Shown one piece after another: positions 42,332-51,212 of a stretch of DNA of 64,000 nt. The position numbers were made by a program, and so were the translations under genes. Source of the DNA: Marivirga sericea (GTDB lineage: Bacteria > Bacteroidota > Bacteroidia > Cytophagales > Cyclobacteriaceae). Within the stretch, counting starts at the first letter, position 1. Every line of letters begins with the position of its first letter. The stretch is taken from assembly GCF_900177665.1 (NCBI RefSeq), contig NZ_FXAW01000003.1, positions 88,655 through 152,654 on the forward strand, written 5' to 3'. Below the pieces are notes generated by a model that saw only the letters and a program-made list of their open reading frames with translations, searched no databases and was not told the origin of the DNA.

Positions 42332-42919
42332 ATGTTTACAGGAATTATAGAATCATTAGGAGGTATCAAATCGATAGAAAAAGAAGGTAGCAATCGAAAA
42401 ATCACGATCGAAAGCAATATTTCTCATGAATTGAAAATAGATCAAAGTATTTCTCATAATGGCGTTTGCCTTACAGTAACAGAATTGCTCCCAAATGCCC
42501 ATACTGTTGTTGCAGTAAATGAAACTTTACAAAAATCAGCCATAGGCAGTTTACAAGAAGGTGACCCTGTTAACCTGGAAAGGTGCATGATTATGAATGG
42601 ACGATTGGACGGTCATATTGTGCAAGGGCATGTAGATGAAACAGGTAAATGTCTTGACATAAAAGATGAAGGAGGAAGCTGGATTTTTACTTTTTCTTAT
42701 AACAGCTCTACTAATGTCTTGGTTGAGAAAGGTTCTATTTGCATTAATGGTGTCAGCCTCACTTGCTTTGATGTATCAGATGAAAAATTTAGCGTGGCTA
42801 TAATTCCTTATACTTTCGATCACACAAACTTCAAAAAAATGAAAAAAAACGATGAAGTGAACTTAGAATTCGATATAATTGGGAAATATGTACACAAACT
42901 AATAAATAAAACTAACTAA
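42332..42919 (+). CDS. ribE: Riboflavin synthase, alpha chain
   Basis: 195 residues with the two lumazine-binding repeats: MFTGIIESLG...ISHNGVCLTVTE and GRLDGHIVQGHVDETG...ICINGVSLTCFD. The enzyme dismutates two 6,7-dimethyl-8-ribityllumazines to riboflavin. Length is standard. ribD is in the window at 46.9 kb in a different operon. The LytTR regulator gene starts 11 nt downstream, so the two are co-transcribed. Confidence 0.95.
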   Translation: MFTGIIESLGGIKSIEKEGSNRKITIESNISHELKIDQSISHNGVCLTVTELLPNAHTVVAVNETLQKSAIGSLQEGDPVNLERCMIMNGRLDGHIVQGHVDETGKCLDIKDEGGSWIFTFSYNSSTNVLVEKGSICINGVSLTCFDVSDEKFSVAIIPYTFDHTNFKKMKKNDEVNLEFDIIGKYVHKLINKTN

Positions 42920-42930
42920 CCAACTACACT

Positions 42931-43629
42931 ATGGCTTCAGAATTGAATTGCATGATAGTGGATGACGATCCAATTTTCAGACAATATATTTCTAAACAAA
43001 TCAAGGAAACTAATGGGCTCAAGTTAGTTACAGAGGCAGAAAGTGCTGCCAACGCACTTGATTTATTAGAGGAACATGAGGTTGATATTATCTTCTTGGA
43101 TGTGCAAATGCCCGAAATGACAGGTATTGAGTTGACACAACGTTTAAATAATGGATATGAAGTGATTTTAGTGACAGCTAATGATAGCTATGCTGTTGAC
43201 GCTTTTGAACAAAAAGTTACTGATTATTTAGTTAAACCCTTTGAATACGAAAGGTTTGCTCAAGCCATCACAAAGGCTCAAAAAAATATAGAGGCTTTTC
43301 GCAAAAAGAAGAACATCATTGAACATATTTTTATTAAAAGTGATGGTAAAATTGTTCATTTGAGACTCCAAGACATACTCTTTGTAGAAGCTTTAGCGGA
43401 CTATGTTGTAATCAATACCGAAGCAAAAAAGTACATAGTACATCACACCATGAAAGGAGTGGAGAAAAAACTCCCTGTTCATCGCTTCGTACGAGTGCAT
43501 CGATCTTTCATTGTAAATATTGAAAAGATAGATTATATAGAAGATTTAACAGTCCACATTAAAGTTAAATCTATTCCTATTGGCGCCTCTTACAAAGAAA
43601 CGCTATACAATACTATGAATTTTCTCTAA
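42931..43629 (+). CDS. LytTR-type response regulator
   Basis: 232 residues: a receiver domain (1-120) with acidic pocket DDDP (11-14), phosphoacceptor Asp57 (FLDVQMP) and Lys102-region VKPF, then a LytTR DNA-binding domain (about 135-232: KIVHLRLQDILFVEALADYVVI, LPVHRFVRVHRSFIVNI). No partner histidine kinase is adjacent; the gene follows ribE instead. Its last 27 nt overlap the end of the convergent PAP2 gene, so there is no terminator space. Confidence 0.92.
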   Translation: MASELNCMIVDDDPIFRQYISKQIKETNGLKLVTEAESAANALDLLEEHEVDIIFLDVQMPEMTGIELTQRLNNGYEVILVTANDSYAVDAFEQKVTDYLVKPFEYERFAQAITKAQKNIEAFRKKKNIIEHIFIKSDGKIVHLRLQDILFVEALADYVVINTEAKKYIVHHTMKGVEKKLPVHRFVRVHRSFIVNIEKIDYIEDLTVHIKVKSIPIGASYKETLYNTMNFL

Positions 43630-44178
43630 GTGATTAGGGAAAATTCTTTTGTATAAGTGGTAGGTAATTATAGCAGCTAGTAATCCTAAAATTGCTCCCA
43701 TTATGATATCTCCAGGATAATGAACACCTACATATATCCTAGAATAAGAGACTAACATGGCCCAGACTATCATACATCGGGCATAAAAATTTCTGTAGAT
43801 AAAAAACAAGAAAAAAGCTAAGGCAAAAGTATTGGAGGCATGACTGGAAGCGAAACCATATTGTCCTCCACAGTGCTTTACTAAATGCACCATATCCTGA
43901 ATGGCTGGTTCGTGGCATGGCCGAAATCTTTCAAAAAAAGGCTTGAAAAAACCTGATGCAGCTTGATCAGCTAAAGTAATTAATAAGGTAAAAGCGAGAA
44001 TCATTGACCAGCTTTGCCACTTTAACTTCCTGATGACTAAAAACAAAATTACTGCATATAAGGGAATCCAGATATTCCTACCGGTTATCGCTAACATAAT
44101 CGGGTCCAACCAATCGCTATGGAGGCCATTAAGCCATAAGAAGAATTGTTGATCTAGTTCTATTAAGGACTGAAGCAT
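43603..44178 (-). CDS. PAP2-family membrane phosphatase
   Basis: 191 residues with five to six membrane spans and the three acid-phosphatase motifs: Lys79...Arg86-Pro87 (KPFFERFRP), SSHAS (111-115) and SRIYVGVHYPGD (146-157) with the histidine nucleophile at 153. Such enzymes dephosphorylate phosphatidic acid, undecaprenyl diphosphate or lipid A; which one cannot be told. It overlaps the convergent LytTR regulator gene by 27 nt at the 3' end. Confidence 0.9.
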   Translation of the reverse strand: MLQSLIELDQQFFLWLNGLHSDWLDPIMLAITGRNIWIPLYAVILFLVIRKLKWQSWSMILAFTLLITLADQAASGFFKPFFERFRPCHEPAIQDMVHLVKHCGGQYGFASSHASNTFALAFFLFFIYRNFYARCMIVWAMLVSYSRIYVGVHYPGDIIMGAILGLLAAIITYHLYKRIFPNHLEKIHSIV

Positions 44179-44391
44179 GAAGCAAAACTACTAATAAATC
44201 CGTATTCTAGAAAGCAATTATTGAAGGCTAAACTGATATAATTTCAAATATTTAGTGAATTATATCGATCACATTTACAATCAATCACTAGAAGACTAGA
44301 AATAATAAAAATCCAAACAATTGACTCCTGCTCCTGGCAAAAGTAAGTTATAATAATAGTGTACAACTCCCTTTATTGCGGAATGAACTGC

Positions 44392-45276
44392 TTAATCTTC
44401 TCTTTCAAATTGAAACATCCAATCATATAAGCTCATATCGAAGGGAGAATAATCTGGATCAGCTGAGCCCATTCCGTCACCGCTATACGTTCTTGTCCAA
44501 ACGTTATGGCCTGCATCTTCAAAAATAGTTATCTTCGCTGCATGGGTCGGTGATGGATTTTGCTCATTATATTTCTCCACAAAATTTTTGGATGTCTTCA
44601 TGTTAGTAGCATCATTCTCGCCCACAAAAACCCAAACAGGAGTATTTTGCGCCTTTTCAAAACCTCTCCCAGCTCCATAGGCTGCTACTGGAGCTGCAGC
44701 GGCTAAATAACTAACAGAATCAGGCACATTAGTGATGTAATCATAAACACCATTTCCACCGTGACTCATACCTGTTAAATAAATTCTTTTCTCGTTTATT
44801 TTGTAGTTATCGATCAAGTATTCAATAAAACCCTTAAGATTATTTTCATCACCAGCCCCCCAATTATTTGCGTTACCCGTACTTCCATGGTATTGAGGTG
44901 AAACAACAATCATCGGATGTTCAGTAATCCACAATTGATTTTCTATCATTTTCGGAGGCCCATTTTTCAGAACTCTATCTAATACTTCAGGATTAGAGGA
45001 TCCATCTCCTCTTTCAGATTTCCCATGAAGGAATATCATTATCGGATAGTTAGCATTAGCATCTTCATACCCTCCTGGCAAATAGATATAATAGCCATAA
45101 GCAGCCGCTGTGGAACCTAATACTTCTGCAATATGGTCTCCACCAGTGTCTTCTGGCAAACTAGCTAAATCATTACTTGATCCATCGGAGGACGGACCTT
45201 CTTCTTTACAGCTTCCAACTAAGAACACAAAGGATATAATAAGGAATACACTACTTAATTTTTGAAAAACACTCAT
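44392..45276 (-). CDS. Lipoprotein esterase of the alpha/beta-hydrolase fold (PHB depolymerase-like)
   Basis: 294 residues with a lipoprotein signal (VGSC, Cys23), a low-complexity Ser/Asp linker, and a catalytic domain: oxyanion segment MIFLHGKSERGDG, nucleophile Ser171 in GMSHGG, and the histidine in EDAGHNVW. The arrangement resembles secreted feruloyl/acetyl esterases and PHB depolymerase-type enzymes. It is probably on the outer membrane and acts on polymeric esters. Single gene. Confidence 0.85.
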   Translation of the reverse strand: MSVFQKLSSVFLIISFVFLVGSCKEEGPSSDGSSNDLASLPEDTGGDHIAEVLGSTAAAYGYYIYLPGGYEDANANYPIMIFLHGKSERGDGSSNPEVLDRVLKNGPPKMIENQLWITEHPMIVVSPQYHGSTGNANNWGAGDENNLKGFIEYLIDNYKINEKRIYLTGMSHGGNGVYDYITNVPDSVSYLAAAAPVAAYGAGRGFEKAQNTPVWVFVGENDATNMKTSKNFVEKYNEQNPSPTHAAKITIFEDAGHNVWTRTYSGDGMGSADPDYSPFDMSLYDWMFQFERED

Positions 45277-45447
45277 AACAAGCTTGTTTTATATTTAAAA
45301 CGTTAAGCAAAATAGCAATAAATCAATAGATATTTTAATTAAAGGTAGAGAATTCTTTTAAATGATATGAATAAATAGTAGAATTCCTATCAATTTTCTT
45401 TGCTAACGCTATGAAGATCAGTAAGCACTGCTTATTAATTAATCTTT

Positions 45448-46371
45448 TCATCTTGATTTTAGAGACAGCCAATCTACCTCTTTCTTTAATAAAGCCACAG
45501 TTTCCTTTTCAAAATCCTTTTCTGCCTGATAATCATAGGCCCAATTGGCTTGGGGTGGCATGCTCATTAATATAGATTCGGTTCTGCCATTAGTTTGTAA
45601 TCCAAACTTCGTTCCTCTATCCCAGACCAAATTAAACTCCACATACCGTCCTCTTCTTAGATACTGCCACTTTTTATGTTGTTCGGAAAAGCTTTTGTCT
45701 CTATTGATTTCCATCAAATGGCTGTAAACAGGGGCAAAAAGATTACCCACATCCTTTACGAAAGAAAATATCTCTTCTTTAGTATGCTGGTCATCATCTG
45801 AAAGACGATCGAAGAATATCCCTCCTACCCCACGGGTTTCATTTCTATGGGGTAAATAAAAATAATCATCTGCCCATTTTTTAAATTTGGGGTAATATTC
45901 GATATCGTGACTGTCGCAAACATTTTTAATCTGTTGATGAAAATATTGCGCTTGTTCTTTATCAACTATATGTGGTGTCAGATCTATTCCTCCACCGAAC
46001 CAATAAGTGCCATTACTTAATTCAAAATAGCGAACATTCATGTGGATAATGGGTACTATCGGGCTGGATGGGTGCATCACAATGGAAACTCCTGTGGCAA
46101 AAAAATTCAGGTCGTCTGAGCGAGTGTTATCAATTTCCAGCGTTTTTAATAAGCCATCAGGAGCAGGCCCTTCAACAGCTGAAAAGTTTACACCTGCTTT
46201 TTCCAAAACAATTCCATTTTGCAACAAACGGGATTTCCCTCCTCCGCCTTTAGCGTGTCTCCATTCGTCAATTTCAAATTTACCTTTTCCGTCAGTTGCC
46301 GAAATTTGATCGCAAATATCAGCTTGCAATTCCTGAAAAAAATGTCCTATGGATGCTTTATCAGTATTCAT
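45448..46371 (-). CDS. hemF: Oxygen-dependent coproporphyrinogen III oxidase
   Basis: HemF decarboxylates coproporphyrinogen III to protoporphyrinogen IX with O2. The 307-residue protein has the family stretches WFGGGIDLTPH, RGVGGIFFDRL, RRGRYVEFNLVWDRGTKFGL and ILMSMPPQANW. It is the third gene of a ribD-msrC-hemF run with gaps of 30 and 10 nt. The presence of the oxygen-requiring form fits an aerobic organism. Confidence 0.96.
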   Translation of the reverse strand: MNTDKASIGHFFQELQADICDQISATDGKGKFEIDEWRHAKGGGGKSRLLQNGIVLEKAGVNFSAVEGPAPDGLLKTLEIDNTRSDDLNFFATGVSIVMHPSSPIVPIIHMNVRYFELSNGTYWFGGGIDLTPHIVDKEQAQYFHQQIKNVCDSHDIEYYPKFKKWADDYFYLPHRNETRGVGGIFFDRLSDDDQHTKEEIFSFVKDVGNLFAPVYSHLMEINRDKSFSEQHKKWQYLRRGRYVEFNLVWDRGTKFGLQTNGRTESILMSMPPQANWAYDYQAEKDFEKETVALLKKEVDWLSLKSR

Positions 46372-46381
46372 TACTAAACGT

Positions 46382-46864
46382 TTATAAAAATTCAGAAACT
46401 GTTTTCATTAGATCTTCTAAATACTTCTGGTCTATTTCATCAAAAGTATTAAGTTCATCGCTGTCTATATCCAAAACCATGGCCACTTCGTTGTTTTTAA
46501 ATCCCGGCACTACGATTTCTGATTTAGAGGCTGAACTACAAGCAATATGCCCTGGGAAAGCCTCAACATCTGGCACAATAATAGTCTTACCCTCAGCCCA
46601 AACGGAACCACAAACACCTTTACCTTTTTGGATACGAGTACAGGCAATTGGCCCTTGAAATGGTCCCAAAACCAATTCTCCATTCTTTGCGATATAGAAA
46701 CCAATCCAGAAATAGCCAAATGCTTCTTTGAGTGCAGCGGTGATGTTAGATAAATTAGCTACTACATCTTCTTCTCCGTGCACCAAAGCCTTAATTTGTG
46801 GGAGCAATGCTTTGTATTTCTCTTCTTTAGTTGCGTTTACATCAATTAATAATGATTCTGACAT
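46382..46864 (-). CDS. msrC: Free methionine-(R)-sulfoxide reductase (GAF domain)
   Basis: 160 residues, a GAF fold with all three cysteines of the fRMsr family: ACTRIQKGKGVCGS gives the first two, ten residues apart, and HIACSSASKSEIVVP gives the third. The enzyme reduces free methionine-R-sulfoxide with thioredoxin. It is 10 nt upstream of hemF and 30 nt downstream of ribD, so probably co-transcribed. Confidence 0.92.
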   Translation of the reverse strand: MSESLLIDVNATKEEKYKALLPQIKALVHGEEDVVANLSNITAALKEAFGYFWIGFYIAKNGELVLGPFQGPIACTRIQKGKGVCGSVWAEGKTIIVPDVEAFPGHIACSSASKSEIVVPGFKNNEVAMVLDIDSDELNTFDEIDQKYLEDLMKTVSEFL

Positions 46865-46894
46865 ATTTTTTAGATTAAATACTGGATTAAAAAA

Positions 46895-47950
46895 TTATTG
46901 AGCAATATTATGAAAGACAGATAAAACATCCGTTTGTTCTTTATCTTGAATTTTTTCTTGGGAAACGAGTCTATGATTTTTTAGTTGAGGGGACTGAATT
47001 CCTTTCTGAAAATTAACTGGAGCTTTAAAAATTCGAGCTTCATCCCAGAGTCCTGCATCAATGAAAGATTGTATAGTCCGAGCTCCTCCTTCCACTAGTA
47101 TGGATTGAATTTTTTGTCCATAAAGTTGATCAATCATCTCATTTAAGAAATTCTTTTGACTTAGCTCAACTGATTCAACTTCCTTAAAATGATTTTTTTC
47201 AGCTCTAGTATGGAAAAGAATAGTCTTTTGCTTTCCGTCAAACATTTTATGCTTTTCGCTTAAAATCAACTGATGATCAATCAGCAAACGAACAGGGCTT
47301 TTCCCATACCAATCGCGAGCGTTCAATTGAGGATCATCATATTTTGCAGTATTTTTCCCCACTAAAATAGCATCTAGCTCTGTCCGCCACTTGTGTACCA
47401 TTTGCCTAGATAGCGGATTACTGATCCATTTAGAATCAAAATTCTCTCTGGCCACAAACCCATCAGCCGTTTCCGCCCACTTTAAAACTATAAAAGGTCG
47501 CTTTTTCTGTATGAAAGTAAAGAATGCTTGATTTATTTCCAGGCAGTCTTGCTCCAAAACACCTTTTTTGACTTCAATTCCTGCTTTTTCTAGGATATGA
47601 ATTCCTTTCCCCGCTACCAGGGGATTAGGATCTACAGCACCAATCACAACCTTCTTTAGCTGCTTTTCCACCAATAACTCAGCACAAGGAGGCGTTCTAC
47701 CATAATGAGCGCAAGGTTCTAAGGTGACATATGCAGTTGCGGACTTCAATAATTCTTGATTCTTAATAGAACGAATTGCTAAAACCTCAGCATGTGGTTC
47801 GCCAGCTTTTTGATGCCAGCCCTCTCCGATTATTTCACCATCCAAAACAATGACACAACCCACCATAGGATTAGGGCTAGTAGTTGCTTTGCCATAACTC
47901 GCCAATTGAAGCGCCCGTTGCATGAATTGATCATCTTGTTTGCTCATCAT
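46895..47950 (-). CDS. ribD: Bifunctional riboflavin deaminase/reductase RibD
   Basis: 351 residues: a zinc deaminase (1-145) with HAEVLAI and PCAHYGRTPPCAELL supplying His and two Cys ligands, then the reductase domain (about 150-351: FIVLKWAETADGFVA, ILVEGGARTIQSFI). It converts the first pyrimidine intermediate of riboflavin synthesis in two steps. The frame is open 21 codons upstream, but an exact -7 box lies in that stretch, 3 nt from this ATG; a second ATG follows directly. It is divergent from prmC. Confidence 0.94.
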   Translation of the reverse strand: MMSKQDDQFMQRALQLASYGKATTSPNPMVGCVIVLDGEIIGEGWHQKAGEPHAEVLAIRSIKNQELLKSATAYVTLEPCAHYGRTPPCAELLVEKQLKKVVIGAVDPNPLVAGKGIHILEKAGIEVKKGVLEQDCLEINQAFFTFIQKKRPFIVLKWAETADGFVARENFDSKWISNPLSRQMVHKWRTELDAILVGKNTAKYDDPQLNARDWYGKSPVRLLIDHQLILSEKHKMFDGKQKTILFHTRAEKNHFKEVESVELSQKNFLNEMIDQLYGQKIQSILVEGGARTIQSFIDAGLWDEARIFKAPVNFQKGIQSPQLKNHRLVSQEKIQDKEQTDVLSVFHNIAQ

Positions 47951-47953
47951 GAG

Positions 47954-47961
47954 CAAAACTA
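47954..47961 (-). promoter_or_regulatory. -7 promoter box of ribD
   Basis: TAGTTTTG on the minus strand matches TAnnTTTG exactly and ends 3 nt before the first ribD ATG, predicting a leaderless or nearly leaderless mRNA for ribD-msrC-hemF. Confidence 0.55.
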
Positions 47962-47998
47962 AATAAAAATTCATGAACTTTGAGGAAAGCATTTTAAA

Positions 47999-48844
47999 AT
48001 GAACAGTAAACATTTATTTGAAAACATAAAAATCACAATAGGCCAATTTGAAGAAGAAGCCGAGGCAGAAGCAATTGCTTTTTTAATAGTAGAAGACCTA
48101 TTTCAAATCTCAAGAATGGACGTGCTTGTGGAAAAGGAATTGGAAGTAAGTGGTCAAACGCAGGAGTATTTGAATTCTATTCTTGACCAACTCAAGAACG
48201 GAAAGCCAATTCAGCATATTTTAGGAAAGGTTGAATTTTATGGAAGGCAGTTTTTAGTAAATCCTAATGTTTTGATTCCCAGAAGAGAAACAGAGGAGTT
48301 GGTACATTTAATTTTGGAAAACAATCCTGATTTGAGTGAGGAATTAATTATTGATATAGGCACGGGTAGCGGCATTATTCCCATCACAATTGCAAAAGAA
48401 AGAAAACATTGTGAAGTATATGGAGTGGATATTAGCTCTGCAGCTTTAGCCACCGCGAAGAGAAATGCAATGCTTAATCATGCCAATGTTAATTTTATAC
48501 AGCTAGACATTTTAGAGGAGACCTTGGAATTGCCTAAAGCAAATATTTGGGTTAGCAATCCTCCTTATGTAATGGAGAAAGAAAAAGCTGAAATGAAGGC
48601 AAAAGTTTTTGAGCATGAGCCCTCGTCTGCACTATTTGTTCCTGATCATAATGCATTGGTATTTTACGAAAGGATCGCTCAATTAGCATTTGAAAATTTG
48701 CTAGAAGATGGCGAACTGTATTTCGAAATCAATGAGCAGTTCGGAAAAGAGATTAAATTCTTAATGGAAGAAAAAGGGTTTAGAGATGTAGAAATCAAAA
48801 AAGATATGCAAGGAAAAGAACGCTTTCTCTTAGGAAAAAGGTAG
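47999..48844 (+). CDS. prmC: Release factor glutamine methyltransferase PrmC
   Basis: PrmC methylates the GGQ glutamine of release factors. The 281-residue protein has an N-terminal helical domain (1-90), the SAM motif DIGTGSGII (119-127) and the catalytic NPPY (187-190). The RRETEELV segment is also family-typical. It is transcribed away from ribD; the ATG is 48 nt from the ribD ATG, so the two promoters share a short region. Length is standard. Confidence 0.95.
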   Translation: MNSKHLFENIKITIGQFEEEAEAEAIAFLIVEDLFQISRMDVLVEKELEVSGQTQEYLNSILDQLKNGKPIQHILGKVEFYGRQFLVNPNVLIPRRETEELVHLILENNPDLSEELIIDIGTGSGIIPITIAKERKHCEVYGVDISSAALATAKRNAMLNHANVNFIQLDILEETLELPKANIWVSNPPYVMEKEKAEMKAKVFEHEPSSALFVPDHNALVFYERIAQLAFENLLEDGELYFEINEQFGKEIKFLMEEKGFRDVEIKKDMQGKERFLLGKR

Positions 48845-49052
48845 AAATTGCTGAACCTTATAAGAAATGGCAAACTTCTAATGCTGTTCAATTTTACCGT
48901 TTCTGCAAAATATTAACTCGATAACCTTCATATTTCACAACCATTATTTTTCAACTATGGTCAGTCTTATTATATTCAAATTCTCAATTAACAATTCTTT
49001 CTTCGTCCTTCCATGAATTCCATGAGAGAATAGGATAAAAAATTAGAAAACT

Positions 49053-49805
49053 ATGAAAAGAACTGCATTTATAACAGGCGCCACATCAGGTATAGGTCGA
49101 GCTACTGCTCACCTATTAGGAAAAAACGGTTTTAGAATAATTGCTACTGGCAGGAGGCAAGAAAGATTAGAAGAACTAAAATCCGAACTAGAAAAATATA
49201 CAGATATTCATACGCTTAATTTTGACGTTCGCGATCAAAAAGCAGTTTTAAGTGCAATCGATAGCCTGTCAGAGGACTGGTCAAAGATTGATCTTCTGAT
49301 AAATAATGCAGGAAATGCACACGGATTATCTTCAATCGAAAATGGTAGCATGGAGGATTGGGAAGCAATGATTGACATTAACGTAAAAGGTTTGCTTTAT
49401 GTATCGCAGCCTATAATTAATAAAATGATTGCAAGTAAGGCAGGACACATTATCAATATAGGTTCCGTAGCAGGGAAAGAAGCGTATCCTAATGGAAACG
49501 TTTACTGTGCTTCAAAACATGCTGTAGATGCGTTGAATAGCTCCATGCGAATGGATTTAAACAAACATGGTATCAAGGTTTCTCAAGTAGCTCCAGGTTT
49601 GGTGGAAACAGAATTTTCTCTCGTTCGATTTAAAGGAGATGAAGATCGTTCCAAAACAGTATATGAAGGATTTGACGCTCTCAAAGCAGAAGATATAGCA
49701 GATCTGATTTTATTTATGGCTACCCGGCCTGCTCATGTGAATTTAGCTGATGTATTAATTTTCCCAACTGCTCAGGCCTCGTCTACAATAGTCAACAAGG
49801 GATAA
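49053..49805 (+). CDS. Short-chain dehydrogenase/reductase
   Basis: 250 residues of the classical SDR family: TGATSGIG (8-15) for NADP binding, NNAG (84-87), and the catalytic triad Ser138, Tyr151, Lys155 (YCASK). The pattern TGRRQERL favours NADP. It resembles the YdfG/serine 3-dehydrogenase branch, which reduces 3-hydroxy acids, but the substrate is not certain. Single gene with 200 bp of empty sequence upstream. Confidence 0.92.
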   Translation: MKRTAFITGATSGIGRATAHLLGKNGFRIIATGRRQERLEELKSELEKYTDIHTLNFDVRDQKAVLSAIDSLSEDWSKIDLLINNAGNAHGLSSIENGSMEDWEAMIDINVKGLLYVSQPIINKMIASKAGHIINIGSVAGKEAYPNGNVYCASKHAVDALNSSMRMDLNKHGIKVSQVAPGLVETEFSLVRFKGDEDRSKTVYEGFDALKAEDIADLILFMATRPAHVNLADVLIFPTAQASSTIVNKG

Positions 49806-49879
49806 GCTAGATTTTTGGAGATATTGAGAGATCCTACTACCAATAATCAAAATTTCCATACTCACGGGAATTAAATCTG

Positions 49880-50863
49880 TTATTGCAAATTGAGATTATC
49901 TCTTTGAGCAATGATCTCATTAATCTTATTTTTCAGATCTTCTTTTTGATCGGGACTAAGAATACTCCCATCAGATAATTGCGCACTCATTAGTCTTATT
50001 ATTTCATCCAATTCTTCACATGAATTGAATAATTTATCCATTAATTCCTCAGTTTTAGGATCTGTGGTTTCCATTCTTATCAAATCAGTTAAGCCTAAAA
50101 CTCTGGCTAAAGGAGCACGCAGCAAATGAGAGTTAATAAATGCATATTCTGTCAACTGAAAATTTCTTTCTTCTAACTCTTCTGTTCTGTTTTTAACCAT
50201 TAAATCGAGACCGTCATTTAGCGAGCTGAGTTCTTCATTTGCATGGTTTAGCTCTTCTACAGCATTGCTTAATGCACTTGTACGTTCCCGAACGATTTCT
50301 TCCAAATTAGTTGAATATTCGCTAAGTTTTCTGCTGTAGTTAAACTGAACAAGAAATAGAGTGACTACTAACAGAGATGTAATAAATTCGAAATACAGAG
50401 ATTGACTTAATTCCCTATAAAAAGGAATAAAATTTGTATCATTCAATCCTAGTAACTGGTTAGTCACTATAAATATAGGAATTAGAAACAAAGCATAATA
50501 AATAGTAATTCCCAATGCGCATAACAATATACTTTTGATTAATTGTCCTGAATTTTTCCTTAAAATCACATGATAATAAATACCAAAAAAAGCCAATCCT
50601 CCAGCGTGCATTAAAATAGTAGAATAAATAGAACCTTGCTCTGGGGTAGTTAAAGCAGAGATCACTACAGTTACAATCAGATAAAAAGGATTAACAATGT
50701 AAAATACACTAATCAGCAAGGGGATTTCATTTAAACTACTAATAGCGGCAGTGAAACCTGGAATATTAAATTTCACTAAGCTCATTAATGTAGATAAAAG
50801 CCCAAATATCACACTAACTAGTAGGTCCCTAAAATGCTGATTATTTAAAACATCTCTATTCAA
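49880..50863 (-). CDS. Membrane sensor with histidine-kinase dimerisation helix but no ATPase domain
   Basis: 327 residues: five to six membrane spans (about 10-185), a long coiled coil (190-245: REERTSAL..., LEEIVRERTSALSNAVEEL) and an H-box-like segment INSHLLRAPLARVLGL (His near 248) followed by a second helix, then the end. The catalytic ATP-binding domain of histidine kinases is missing and the reading frame ends normally, so this is not an obvious frameshift. It may be a phosphotransfer or inhibitory partner. The start appears to be TTG. Confidence 0.75.
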   Translation of the reverse strand: MNRDVLNNQHFRDLLVSVIFGLLSTLMSLVKFNIPGFTAAISSLNEIPLLISVFYIVNPFYLIVTVVISALTTPEQGSIYSTILMHAGGLAFFGIYYHVILRKNSGQLIKSILLCALGITIYYALFLIPIFIVTNQLLGLNDTNFIPFYRELSQSLYFEFITSLLVVTLFLVQFNYSRKLSEYSTNLEEIVRERTSALSNAVEELNHANEELSSLNDGLDLMVKNRTEELEERNFQLTEYAFINSHLLRAPLARVLGLTDLIRMETTDPKTEELMDKLFNSCEELDEIIRLMSAQLSDGSILSPDQKEDLKNKINEIIAQRDNLNLQ

Positions 50864-50902
50864 TCATCTTATATTAAAGGTTAAGCTTTTTAAGCTGAAA
50901 CA

Positions 50903-51136
50903 TCACTCATCTTGATTTAGATCTTGAATTACTGAAGTCGCCTTTTCAAAATTCTCTGCTTTCACATACAAATCTACTGAATTTGGAGACGCCCCAAATC
51001 CGGCCATCACACCCGAACGAAATTCATTTTTCACTAGAGATGGGATTCCTATTTTAGCCAATTCAGTTCTCATCATTTCAATAGTAATTTCAGTGTCGCT
51101 ATAAACCCTGACCATGTCGTTTTGGTTATTTTTCAT
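50903..51136 (-). CDS. DUF2007 domain protein
   Basis: 77 residues of the DUF2007 type (MVRVYSDTEITIEMMRTELAKIGIPSLVKN... and VDLYVKAENFEKATSVIQDL), a ferredoxin-like small fold related to PII/ACT-like sensor domains, function unknown. The conserved start is probably the internal Met8. It is 39 nt upstream of the membrane sensor gene on the same strand and might share its transcript. Confidence 0.82.
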   Translation of the reverse strand: MKNNQNDMVRVYSDTEITIEMMRTELAKIGIPSLVKNEFRSGVMAGFGASPNSVDLYVKAENFEKATSVIQDLNQDE

Positions 51137-51212
51137 AATATTAAAGATAGGGAAATTATAGAATATATAATTAATTCCAAAAACAACTAGGTATTCGGTA
51201 TCTGATCAAACA

